The notes beneath the pieces were generated by a model that did no database searches, was not told where the DNA came from, and worked only from the letters and a program-made list of their open reading frames with translations. From the NCBI GenBank assembly GCA_010692635.1, contig JAAHGL010000036.1, positions 1 through 50,064 of the forward strand: 50,064 nt of DNA. Reading direction: 5' to 3'. The number at the start of each line of letters is the position of its first letter. Position 1 is the stretch's first letter. This document shows, piece by piece, positions 1-6,984 of this stretch. Source of the stretch: Symploca sp. SIO2C1 (lineage in GTDB: Bacteria; Cyanobacteriota; Cyanobacteriia; Cyanobacteriales; Coleofasciculaceae). The translations under genes and the position numbers were made by a program.

Positions 1-22
1 TCTACTCCACGGAGGTAAGGGT

Positions 23-178
23 ATGCCTTCTCAAGGATGGGATGAGGTTAAAGCACAGGAGAAGATTAGTCAGATTAGTAATATCAGTGTAGCAGGTAAC
101 CAAAGTAAGATTACTGGTGTTAAGAGCAATACTGGCATCATCATAGGCACAGCTGGAGATATCAAAATTGTTAACTAA
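23..178 (+). CDS. small hypothetical protein, 51 aa
   Basis: A 51-codon frame starts at ATG 23, six bases after a perfect GGAGGT (11-16), and stops at TAA 176-178. The frame is also open to the left edge, so it could be the tail of a longer gene, but the well-placed ribosome binding site favours a complete small protein. The product is polar at the N-terminus (PSQGWDEVKAQ) and then reads as alternating hydrophobic, Gly and Asn residues (SVAGNQSKITG, NTGIIIGTAG), a pattern seen in small beta-rich or beta-helix-like segments. I do not recognise the family. A GC-rich hairpin follows directly. Confidence 0.5.
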   Translation: MPSQGWDEVKAQEKISQISNISVAGNQSKITGVKSNTGIIIGTAGDIKIVN

Positions 179-179
179 T

Positions 180-200
180 CCCCCGGCTAAAGCACGGGGG
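180..200 (+). terminator. GC-rich hairpin after the 51-aa gene
   Basis: CCCCCG (180-185) pairs with CGGGGG (195-200), two bases after the stop codon. It is followed by ATTTCGTGTTA rather than a clean T-run. The same tail, ATTTCGTGTTA, follows the hairpin after rlmD at 36813-36830. It probably terminates or protects the 3' end. Confidence 0.45.
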
Positions 201-259
201 ATTTCGTGTTATTTGTTGTTAGTTGTTGGTTGTTTGTAAAAAAAACTTTTCCCAATCCC

Positions 260-288
260 TTGACACTTATGTAGTATTTATGTAGCAT
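260..288 (+). promoter_or_regulatory. sigma70-type promoter for the 66-aa gene
   Basis: TTGACA (260-265) is followed after 17 bases by TAGCAT (283-288), a perfect -35 box and a 4/6 -10 box. The expected start near 295 lies just before the leader hairpin at 304-357. Confidence 0.45.
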
Positions 289-303
289 AAATTTATGGCT
301 AAC

Positions 304-581
<278 letters not shown>

Positions 582-596
582 AATAAAAACTTTCAT

Positions 597-742
597 CCCG
601 CGCCCTTACCTGTAAAGCTTACACACATTTCGCCTACTAAGCGAGAGGTTGTGGGTTCGAGTCCCGCCAGCTGCTTTGAGTGCAGCTGTAGCTCAACTGG
701 ATAGAGCACTAAAGTGACAACAGCTTTGCCAACTTGCGCGGG
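597..742 (+). other. long inverted repeat enclosing the tRNA-like sequence
   Basis: CCCGCGC (597-603) is complementary to GCGCGGG (736-742), and AAAGCT (614-619) to AGCTTT (722-727). Closer in, CAC and TTT (624-630) can pair with AAA and GTG (711-716) with one bulged A. Together these form a broken helix that stacks on the open anticodon stem of the tRNA-like sequence. The right arm is followed by TTAAAAATTTT, so the structure could also end the transcript of the 66-aa gene. Confidence 0.6.
629..710 (+). tRNA. candidate circularly permuted tRNA-like gene
   Basis: The 3' portion comes first. Anticodon arm: CGC 631-633, loop CTACTAA 634-640, GCGAG 641-645. Variable loop: AGGTT. T arm: GTGGG, TTCGAGT, CCCGC 651-667. 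Acceptor strand: CAGCTGC 668-674, then T675. After a 6-nt spacer (676-681) the 5' portion follows. Acceptor: GCAGCTG 682-688. TA. D arm: GCTC, AACTGGATA, GAGC 691-707. Then A708, C709, T710. Joining T710 to C631 gives a 74-nt tRNA with every stem fully paired (7 bp acceptor, 4 bp D, 5 bp anticodon, 5 bp T with one G-U) and normal D- and T-loop invariants. The anticodon would be ACU, one wobble-base change from Arg UCU or CCU, and no CCA is encoded. It could be a functional permuted or two-piece tRNA-like RNA, or a relic of a tandem tRNA duplication. Confidence 0.6.
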
Positions 743-839
743 TTAAAAATTTTGATTTGATTATATGATAGCGATTCGCGCCCTAACCTAGGAAGCATAC
801 AAACTGGTAACGTTCGGCTAATGGCTAATGGCTAATGGC

Positions 840-1058
840 CATTGGTGACAAGTTAAGGTAAAAGTGTCGTTGTCAAGGGAGCTGGGGGAGCTGAGGAAGC
901 TGAGGGAGCTGGGGAAGCTGAGGAAGCTGAGGAAGCTGAGGAAGAAGAATATAATTTTTCAACCTCTTGAGTATTTCCATATATAGTGTTTTTTGAGCCC
1001 TCAAGCACCATATATGGGAGTTGACAAAATGCACAACCGTTTAACTTGTCACCATTGG
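840..1058. mobile_element. short inverted-repeat element, family B (copy 1)
   Basis: A 219-bp non-coding element. TGGTGACAAGTTAA (843-856) is repeated inverted as TTAACTTGTCACCA (1041-1054). It is flanked by the direct repeat CTAATGGC (832-839 and 1059-1066), an apparent 8-bp target duplication, although that site lies in a CTAATGG tandem repeat. The interior holds a GAGGAAGCT-type tandem array (near 880-945) and the block ATATAGTGTTTTTTGAG shared with copy 2. No ORF was seen, so it would need a transposase supplied elsewhere. Confidence 0.75.
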
Positions 1059-1281
1059 CTAATGGCTAATAGCTAATAGCTAATGACTGCACTAGTGCTT
1101 TGTCAATTTTTAATTGGCGGGTTGAGATAGACGTGGAGACGCGGAGACACGGAGAGAGAGTTTATCCGTCTTTTTTTGAGGTTAGGATTACTACGTTTAT
1201 ATATGGGCGCACACCTTTCCCATTATAAAAAAAGAGTACCAAAAAAAGATAGCGATCGCAACCAACCTTAGACCAAAAATC

Positions 1282-1328
1282 AATTCTAAATTCTAAATTC
1301 TAAATTCTAAATTCTAAATTCTAAATTC
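1282..1328. repeat. STRR array, TTCTAAA heptamers
   Basis: Nearly seven tandem copies of AATTCTA/TTCTAAA end inside the stop codon of larA. The same heptamer, on the other strand as TTTAGAA, follows folC (9920-9950) and the CHAT gene (14975-15005). Tandem heptanucleotides of this kind (STRR) are known in filamentous cyanobacteria. The remaining stretch 1067-1281 holds nothing recognisable apart from a HIP1-like GCGATCGC site near 1252. Confidence 0.85.
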
Positions 1329-2607
1329 CTTCAACTATAGGTAAAGTCAACAACGCCTGTGGTACTACCAGCACCTCTAGTTCTGCACCCAAATCAGCAG
1401 CTACCGTAGCTAAGGCTTCCTCCATTGTCGCTTTTGGTAACATCTTGCAGGCAGAAACTAACTCTGGATATTGACTACCAACAATAATAACTTGGTTCTG
1501 CTCGAGTACCTTAGCCATCACAAAAGCCCGTTGTTGCCCAGGGGGATAACCATTCTTGCGCCCATCCTCAAGAATAAATCTTACGTCAGGATTATCCCGC
1601 ATTGCTGCCAGGAAGCGCTGTTCCCCCACTCCTGCCCCTACTCCTTCTTGACAGGGAGCGGGAATAATTAGGTAGCCTCCCGGTCGTACTACCGGGGTTG
1701 GAGCAAAAAACAGATAACTTGCCGCCCGAGTAGCCTGATAGAGATTGGCATCTTTAGGAAAGCCTACTCCACCAATAACTACATCATACTGATGGGGGAT
1801 GGAAACCTGATAAAGCTGTTTTGCCCTTTCCACCAACCTCCTATGAGTTGCCACTGGCTCCCCAGCCATCACCGATACTACCTGCTTGTCCTTATCCAAA
1901 ACAACATTAATAATGAAACTTAAACCAGCTCGCAATGCTGCTTGTGCGATCGCTTCTTGAAAAGGATTATCCTCAATCTGACCTAATCTGGTGTTAGGGT
2001 TATCTATAAACTCCGGCCCATGACTATAAGCAATCAGGGGTTCTCCAGCTGCACCAACAGCTACTGTCTTGCCACCACCGGAGTACCCCGCCAACTGATG
2101 GGGTTCAACAATACCAGTGGCAATCAGTAGTTCAGCTTCCCAAACAACTTTGTGTACTGAGAGGGGAATGTTATTAACTACACCCAAGTCTACTAATGCC
2201 TCAGGGTTTTGCGCTTCGTTGTCCAATACACGATACCGCTCAACCACAGCTCGTCCGAGCTTGGCAACCTTTTCTTCAATGGTGCTAGGGCGATGTAACC
2301 CAGTACCGCACAGTAGAGTAATATCCTCATCACGTACCCCTGCCTCCTCCAACTGCTGCAAAATGGGAGGAATCATGAGCCAGTCAGGACTAGCACGAGT
2401 AATATCAGTGAAGACGATGCAGACTCGGTTACCAGGATGAGCCAGTTTCCGTACAGTTGGCGAATCAATGGGATGAGCTAGAGCCTCAGCAATCGCTCTT
2501 GTCACATCCGTGATTGGCTGCACTGATTGAGACACAGCTAAGGAGCCGCGCATATCTGGGGGAATGTCAAATTCTAGAAAAGTTTTGCCGTAAGGAATGC
2601 GGTACAT
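1321..2607 (-). CDS. larA: LarA-type nickel-pincer racemase/epimerase
   Basis: LarA catalyses racemisation or epimerisation of 2-hydroxy acids such as lactate through hydride transfer on a nickel-pincer cofactor. Numbered from ATG 2607 (428 aa), the residues matching the known Lactobacillus active site are all present: D68 and R71 (FTDITRA), H105 (GTGLHRP), H170 (EPHQ), K180 (SGGGK, the cofactor attachment lysine) and H196 (AYSHG). The frame runs 21 codons further upstream, but those codons come from an inverted-repeat element with its GTAACAA repeats, so MYRIPYG is taken as the start. No cofactor-synthesis genes (larB, larC, larE) are nearby. Substrate is unproven: the family has many specificities. 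Confidence 0.88.
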   Translation of the reverse strand: MYRIPYGKTFLEFDIPPDMRGSLAVSQSVQPITDVTRAIAEALAHPIDSPTVRKLAHPGNRVCIVFTDITRASPDWLMIPPILQQLEEAGVRDEDITLLCGTGLHRPSTIEEKVAKLGRAVVERYRVLDNEAQNPEALVDLGVVNNIPLSVHKVVWEAELLIATGIVEPHQLAGYSGGGKTVAVGAAGEPLIAYSHGPEFIDNPNTRLGQIEDNPFQEAIAQAALRAGLSFIINVVLDKDKQVVSVMAGEPVATHRRLVERAKQLYQVSIPHQYDVVIGGVGFPKDANLYQATRAASYLFFAPTPVVRPGGYLIIPAPCQEGVGAGVGEQRFLAAMRDNPDVRFILEDGRKNGYPPGQQRAFVMAKVLEQNQVIIVGSQYPELVSACKMLPKATMEEALATVAADLGAELEVLVVPQALLTLPIVEGI

Positions 2608-2608
2608 A

Positions 2609-2834
2609 GGGCTTGCTGAATAAGTAACAAGTAACAAGTAAAAAGTAACAAGTAAGAAGGAATGAAGCATTTATCCTCGTGGGTGAGCACTTCCATTCCC
2701 CAAGGTTACTCAGGGATTTCCCATCAAAGTGCAAGGTTTCTTGAGCCCATCGATACAATTTCCTTGCACTTATTTAGTACAAAAATGCTTGAAATCGATG
2801 TTTGGCATAGCTTCCACACTTGTTCAGCAAACCC
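2609..2834. mobile_element. short inverted-repeat element, family A (copy 1)
   Basis: A 226-bp element with ends GGGCTTGCTGAATAAGT and inverted ACTTGTTCAGCAAACCC, flanked by TA on both sides (2607-2608, 2835-2836), which resembles the TA target of IS630/Tc1-type elements. A GTAACAA heptamer array is carried inside its left end. It is the inverted near-twin of 8269-8493. Its left TA supplies the T of the larA start codon. Confidence 0.8.
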
Positions 2835-2840
2835 TACATA

Positions 2841-3070
2841 GGGCTTGCTGAATAAAAGCAAGAGCTTGTTAGGATAAGGGTTTCAAGCCGTTTTTATCCA
2901 AAGCAAGTATAAGGAAATGGCATTGATGGGTTCAAAAACCTCGCACCACAAGTGGAAAATTCCCTAAAACCTAATACCTAAAACCTAATACCTAAAACCT
3001 TACCTAAAACCTTACACCTAAAACCTTACACCTACCTCAACCCGAAAGTTACGACTTATTCAGCAAGCCC
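2841..3070. mobile_element. short inverted-repeat element, family A (divergent copy)
   Basis: A 230-bp element with ends GGGCTTGCTGAATAA and TTATTCAGCAAGCCC, flanked by TA (2839-2840, 3071-3072). It lies 4 bp from copy 1 but has a different interior, including a CCTAAAACCTAATA tandem array (2965-3035). No coding capacity was seen. Confidence 0.75.
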
Positions 3071-3073
3071 TAG

Positions 3074-3241
3074 TTAGTGTGCAGCAAACGCTTTTCTTGA
3101 TTTGAATAGCGCAAACACTGGAAAGCCTACTATCACCACTACTATGGAAACTGGCAAAGCTACTATCGCGGTTACAGTAAAGACCAAAGCTAAGAAGATA
3201 GAAATTGTTTTTTGAAGGGCTGTTTGAATTAATTTACCCAT
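3074..3241 (-). CDS. small membrane protein, 55 aa (hypothetical)
   Basis: A 55-codon frame from ATG 3241 to TAA 3074. After a basic, amphipathic start (MGKLIQTALQKT) it is almost entirely hydrophobic (ISIFLALVFTVTAIVALP, then VSIVVVIVGFPVFALF) and ends in a basic tail (KSRKAFAAH). This fits two closely spaced membrane helices. No clear ribosome binding site precedes it, and its stop codon is one base from a family A element. The composition favours a real short membrane protein, but function is unknown and it could be a fragment of a larger gene. Confidence 0.4.
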   Translation of the reverse strand: MGKLIQTALQKTISIFLALVFTVTAIVALPVSIVVVIVGFPVFALFKSRKAFAAH

Positions 3242-3266
3242 TTTTATTATTCAAAGTAATTATCAA

Positions 3267-3433
3267 TTATCAATGGATAATTGATAATTGATAATTGATA
3301 ATTGGTTAATTTGGTCTAAGACCTCTTCAAAAATGCAAGAAAATAAAAAGAAAATATTTTCCTGATTGTCAATCCTCTTCTTTCAAGCAGAGGTAATTAT
3401 CCATTATCCATTGTTCATTATCAATTGTTGAAT
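3267..3433. repeat. AT-rich intergenic repeat E (copy 1)
   Basis: About 165 bp closely matching 9995-10146: TTATCAATGGATAATTGA array, then GGTTAATTTGGTCTAAGACC, then AAGAAAATAAAAAGAAAAT, then CAATCCTCTTCTTTCAAG and AGAGGTAATTATCC. It contains internal complementary blocks (ACCTC/GAGGT). Shorter relatives with the GTTAATTTGGT..AACCTCTTC core lie at 10925-11000 and, degraded, at 48220-48300. From 3434 to 3651 I see only AT-rich sequence with short frames. Confidence 0.75.
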
Positions 3434-3651
3434 ATCGTTAATTTTTGACAAATAGTTTAGAATTACACGATTATTCATTGCTTAATACAATAACAAATTT
3501 ATTTGTCTAAATTGGTGAAGATTACATCAAGAAATTGGGATTTTAGATGAAGATAATGTCAAAAATTATCTCATGGGAGCTTTTTCTCCACCCTATAAGT
3601 AAAGAACAGTTATTAACCAAAACTGCTTACGTTGGACAAACAGAATACCTC

Positions 3652-4047
3652 CTATATTGATGCCAGCTCCTGGTAGCCCACATAGTCTCCAAAAATGCAC
3701 CTTTCAAGCTCAAGATACCAGACATGAAGCTGCTCTTCTGCAAAAATATGCTGGGTGAGATGACCTTCAATCTCATGCGTTGTATGAACTAGAAGCAAAT
3801 CCAGTACTCGGCAACGAAGCTTTGGGGTCAGACGATTATCCAACGATTGGATTTGCCGATTATCGGCATCATCAAACACATCACAGTGACTACCAATTCG
3901 GTAGAGTATATGGTCACGATCTTCAAAGGTCGCTTTTGGTCGATTAAACTCCTTAACCTGTTTGGCAATATAGTCAGAATTTATGCCCTGTGGAAGAGTT
4001 GCTGGGAGCTTTACCTTAGCAGCTAGTAACGCGGATTCTTCTAACAT
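3652..4047 (-). CDS. hypothetical protein, 131 aa
   Basis: Starts at ATG 4047, seven bases after AGGAGG (4055-4060), a strong ribosome binding site that makes this a credible gene. The product is soluble, mixed alpha/beta, acidic, with a Cys/His-rich middle (SHCDVFDDADNRQIQS) and an aromatic C-terminal part (EEQLHVWYLELERCIFGDYVGYQE). There are no membrane segments and no motif I can assign. It stands alone between two regions of short inverted-repeat elements, as accessory genes often do. Confidence 0.6.
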   Translation of the reverse strand: MLEESALLAAKVKLPATLPQGINSDYIAKQVKEFNRPKATFEDRDHILYRIGSHCDVFDDADNRQIQSLDNRLTPKLRCRVLDLLLVHTTHEIEGHLTQHIFAEEQLHVWYLELERCIFGDYVGYQELASI

Positions 4048-4237
4048 TAACAAGCCTCCTCAATATGAAGTGAAAAATCGCCATTTTTTCTGATTTTGGT
4101 GAAAAAAACTTTGATTTTTTGGCTAAATATACATCAAGTATTTGCAGCTTATAGTACATTGAACTTCAACTTAAACAAGCCGTGATACTTTCATTTATTT
4201 ATTGGGGTAGCTTGTTTTGGTTTATGCACTCAAATAG

Positions 4238-4346
4238 ATACAGCGCTTCGCGCTGTTACGAGGTACAGTAAAATCGACGAGGAAAAAATCTATCAAATTT
4301 TGACAACTTATTCAGGTGTACCTCATTGCAGCGGTAAGCGCTGTAT
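4238..4346. mobile_element. short inverted-repeat element, family D (copy 1)
   Basis: A 109-bp element with 29-bp imperfect inverted ends: the left arm starts ATACAGCGCTTCGCG and ends GAGGTAC (4238-4266), the right arm starts GTACCTCATTGC and ends GCGCTGTAT (4318-4346). The interior is AT-rich and non-coding. A 110-bp relative lies at 46000-46109. The rest of the 4048-4446 gap holds no recognisable feature. Confidence 0.65.
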
Positions 4347-4446
4347 AGATGACCTAATGTCCAAAATCTCAGTTCTCGGTTGGAGGTAAGGTTACCATAC
4401 AGGACTATCCATTTACTGACAAAATATTAAATATTTATGTAATATA

Positions 4447-5550
4447 TTACCTTAAACAGTGAGGTGCCACAGCAATGCAAGTGTTGATATCAGCATCCGT
4501 TTTGATAGCCTGGGCATTAATATGAGTTGGACTAGCTCGATAACCCATAGCTTGCAAGGCTCCAATAAGATGCGATCGCTTGGGAATATCCATTTTACCT
4601 CGGCGTCCAATTTCTCCAAGGGTGTAGAAGTAGGGAGGAAAATCAGCTTCTGCTGCCATAATAGTAAGCAACTGTACTCGCTTTAACCAATGCCACTCTT
4701 GGGCTAGAGATATCATGCGGGTTAACTGTTGGGGTTCATGCAATGAACCTAACCAGAGGGGACCACTAATAACTAACGCTTTTTGGTCATTAGGACAACT
4801 TACTCGCCCTAACTGACGCCAACTAACAGTTTGATAATTGCCGCAATGGTGACAGTAACCAAGGAAGCCGTAGTTTTTAGCTGTCAAAGACTGACTAGCA
4901 AGTACCCGCAGCATCACCCGATAGGTTTGTCCCGCAAACAGAGAAAAAACTGGCTCAACTCCCAATCCCTGCATGGCTGCTTGTTGTTGCACCGTTCCAA
5001 TCAAAAGCCGCAGTGCTTGTTCATGAGCCGCAGGATGAGAACGAGCATAAGCACCATAAACTCTCAAGCTGTTTTCAGGTAAGTGACCCGTTGCAGTGCG
5101 CCCATCAGTACTGGTTAGATACAGCAGTCCTCCTATTTTTGTTCCCCAGAGACTAGTACTCAGATAGGGGTTTGGAGAACCAAAGCAATCCACATCGACT
5201 AAATCGTAGTAGTCTTGACGAGTGTAACAGTCGAAGAATATCCGGTTAGCGTCGAGGTAGGTTACCTGACAACGCCCTGCACCTACAGCCTCCCCTAAAT
5301 TTTGCTGTAGAATTGAGCTAATCTCCAAATTTGCCTCATTTGCCCAAACCCAATCGGCTTGACTCTCTAACCAGTAACGTAAAGGACGGACACCACAACC
5401 AGTCATGGCGTCTAGTACTCTAAGGGAACCTATATCTGACCGATAAATAGCAGCAGACAATATTGCTAAATCTCTGGCAACTTGGCTGGCTTGACGGTAG
5501 AAAGCACTACCAACTATAAATTTTGCCTTACCTTCAACCAACCAAACCAA
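4447..5550 (-). CDS. trm1: Trm1-family tRNA (guanine-N2)-dimethyltransferase
   Basis: Trm1 uses S-adenosylmethionine to make N2,N2-dimethylguanosine, classically at G26 of tRNA. It is usual in archaea and eukaryotes and found in few bacteria, cyanobacteria among them. Visible features are a Rossmann SAM-binding start (LRVLDAMTGCGVRPLRY), the family motif VDVDCFGSPNPY where the catalytic Asp lies, TSTDGR after it, and a C-terminal zinc-binding part (CHHCGNY and SCPND). The only start-like codon in the right place is TTG 5550, with GAGGT ten bases upstream; ATG 12 bases upstream is out of frame. Length (367 aa) is normal. It is monocistronic here. Confidence in the family is high, while the exact tRNA position modified is inferred. 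Confidence 0.9.
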   Translation of the reverse strand: MVWLVEGKAKFIVGSAFYRQASQVARDLAILSAAIYRSDIGSLRVLDAMTGCGVRPLRYWLESQADWVWANEANLEISSILQQNLGEAVGAGRCQVTYLDANRIFFDCYTRQDYYDLVDVDCFGSPNPYLSTSLWGTKIGGLLYLTSTDGRTATGHLPENSLRVYGAYARSHPAAHEQALRLLIGTVQQQAAMQGLGVEPVFSLFAGQTYRVMLRVLASQSLTAKNYGFLGYCHHCGNYQTVSWRQLGRVSCPNDQKALVISGPLWLGSLHEPQQLTRMISLAQEWHWLKRVQLLTIMAAEADFPPYFYTLGEIGRRGKMDIPKRSHLIGALQAMGYRASPTHINAQAIKTDADINTCIAVAPHCLR

Positions 5551-5584
5551 TCTATCATTTACCTCTTGATAAACACGCTCAAAG

Positions 5585-5624
5585 CTAATGGCTAATAGCT
5601 AATGGCTAATGGCTAATAGCTAAT
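5585..5624. repeat. STRR array, CTAATGG/CTAATAG heptamers
   Basis: Tandem GCTAATG and GCTAATA units directly upstream of trm1. The same heptamer forms the insertion site of the family B element at 811-839 and 1059-1085. From 5625 to 5870 there is a plain intergenic stretch that should hold the promoter of the Fur-family gene, but no confident box was identified. Confidence 0.8.
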
Positions 5625-5870
5625 CTCTGAAATTATCACCGAATCTCCGAGTCAGGCAACTTCGGAAGAGAATTGTTTCTCAAGAGTCAATTGGGGGCGC
5701 AAAGCACTCCTTGGAAGCTCTTGAATGACTATTTTCTATTTAACAATTTAACAATTCTCAAATTAATTCCAGCAAGAGTGGACATTTATCGCCAAATTAA
5801 GGTAAAGTTGTAATGAGTTTATCTTACTTTACCGGGGTCAGAGTCTAACAAATGAACTCTCATCGGTAAA

Positions 5871-6359
5871 ATGAAATATAACAGATATACTAAATCGAAG
5901 ATGCAAAATGAAGCAGCAGTTGTAAAACCCATTCGCTCACTAGAAGACGCCCTCAATCAATGTCAGACACTGGGGATGCGTCTTAGTCGCCAGCGTCGCT
6001 TCATCCTAGAACTGCTGTGGCAAGCCCAAGAGCACCTCTCAGCCAGAGAAATCTACGACCGATTGAATCAGCAAGGTAAAGGCATTGGTCATACCTCGGT
6101 GTATCAGAATTTAGAAGCGCTCTCGAGTCAAGGCATTATTGAATGTATTGAGCGTTCGGATGGACGATTGTATGGCAACATTAGTGATGCTCATAGTCAT
6201 GTTAACTGCCTAGATACAGACCAAATTATTGATGTCTACGTCAAACTCCCTGAAGATTTGCTCGAGCAAATTGAGCAACAAACAGGTGTACGGATTACAG
6301 AGTATAGAATAGACTTCTACGGTTACCGAGAAGATAAATCTCACGAAAGGTCTGCTTGA
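5871..6359 (+). CDS. Fur-family metalloregulator, PerR/FurC-like
   Basis: A winged-helix repressor of the ferric uptake/peroxide sensor family, acting at DNA as a dimer. Visible are the DNA-binding part (MRLSRQRRFILELLW, HTSVYQNLEAL), the metal-site run DAHSHVNC, and IIDV, where Asp replaces the Glu typical of Fur and so resembles PerR. The two CxxC pairs that hold structural zinc in many family members are absent; only one Cys lies near the HSH motif, and another is in SQGIIECIE. The cyanobacterial FurC (PerR-type) group looks closest to me. ATG 5871 is used; ATG 5901 (MQNEAAV) is an alternative. The next gene encodes a secreted protein 41 bases downstream and may be co-transcribed. Confidence 0.88.
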   Translation: MKYNRYTKSKMQNEAAVVKPIRSLEDALNQCQTLGMRLSRQRRFILELLWQAQEHLSAREIYDRLNQQGKGIGHTSVYQNLEALSSQGIIECIERSDGRLYGNISDAHSHVNCLDTDQIIDVYVKLPEDLLEQIEQQTGVRITEYRIDFYGYREDKSHERSA

Positions 6360-6400
6360 GCACACAGAAGTGTCAATTTGAATGAAGTAGGTCAGGGCAA

Positions 6401-6943
6401 TTGAAGTCTATAACTCAAAAACAAATAATTCCAATAAGTATAGTAACAGTCTTGGGCTTAGGGAGTGTCAGTTGGCTGACTATAGCTGCGATCGCTCCTC
6501 AAACTGCCCAAGCCTATACTGCCCGGACGGAAGTTTCCTTAACTCGCGAGTCTGACGAAAGTTATGAAAATTTGCTGCGCCGCGCCGAAGCAGTTGCTAG
6601 AGCAGCGGCACAACGTAGCTTTGATGGGGACATTTTAGTTACAGAAGTATCGGTGACGATTAGTGGGCAAAACGAAGCTGCAATCGCACCGATTTTGTTG
6701 TTAGAAGTTAGCCGTTCTAACTGGAAACGCCGTCCCGACTCCCAGTTTTGGGCAACTTACTTTCCCAACACCGAATTTTTACTGGGATTTATGGAGTTGG
6801 AGACGGAGGTAGATACTCCCCCAGAAACATCGGTAGATACTCCCCCAGAAACATCTTCTCCAGAACCACCTTCCATACCACAAAGACTTAGGAGAAGAAG
6901 AATTCAAAGAATTCCCTCCTCACTACCATCTCCTACAGAATAA
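6401..6943 (+). CDS. secreted hypothetical protein, 180 aa
   Basis: Begins with a signal peptide: a basic start (MKSITQKQ), a hydrophobic core (IIPISIVTVLGLGSVSWLTIAAIA) and a likely cleavage after AQA (TAQAYTA). The mature part has an Arg/Ala-rich helix (RRAEAVARAAAQRS) and beta-strands, then a proline-rich tail with VDTPPETS repeated twice in tandem and a basic RLRRRRIQR stretch. The start is TTG 6401, as no ATG fits the signal peptide. I do not recognise the function. Position after the Fur-family regulator suggests, but does not show, a shared transcript. Confidence 0.75.
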   Translation: MKSITQKQIIPISIVTVLGLGSVSWLTIAAIAPQTAQAYTARTEVSLTRESDESYENLLRRAEAVARAAAQRSFDGDILVTEVSVTISGQNEAAIAPILLLEVSRSNWKRRPDSQFWATYFPNTEFLLGFMELETEVDTPPETSVDTPPETSSPEPPSIPQRLRRRRIQRIPSSLPSPTE

Positions 6944-6984
6944 CCTTCTCAGGAAGAGGAAAACAGGAAGAAACTCAACGCCAA

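Noticed and set aside
640-710. Two ordinary tRNA genes in tandem
   Set aside because: Neither half has its partner on the expected side: nothing before 629 gives a D arm and nothing after 710 gives an anticodon and T arm.
597-742. Two-piece tmRNA
   Set aside because: It has a normal D arm and anticodon arm, and no tag-peptide frame or pseudoknot region was seen.
2567-2758. A short minus-strand frame upstream of larA and the 21-codon N-terminal extension of larA
   Set aside because: Both are read through the family A element and its GTAACAA repeats; the family start is MYRIPYG.
3500-3650. Short plus-strand frames (for example a tail DEDNVKNYLMGAFSPPYK)
   Set aside because: No start or ribosome binding site, under 40 codons, and no recognisable family.
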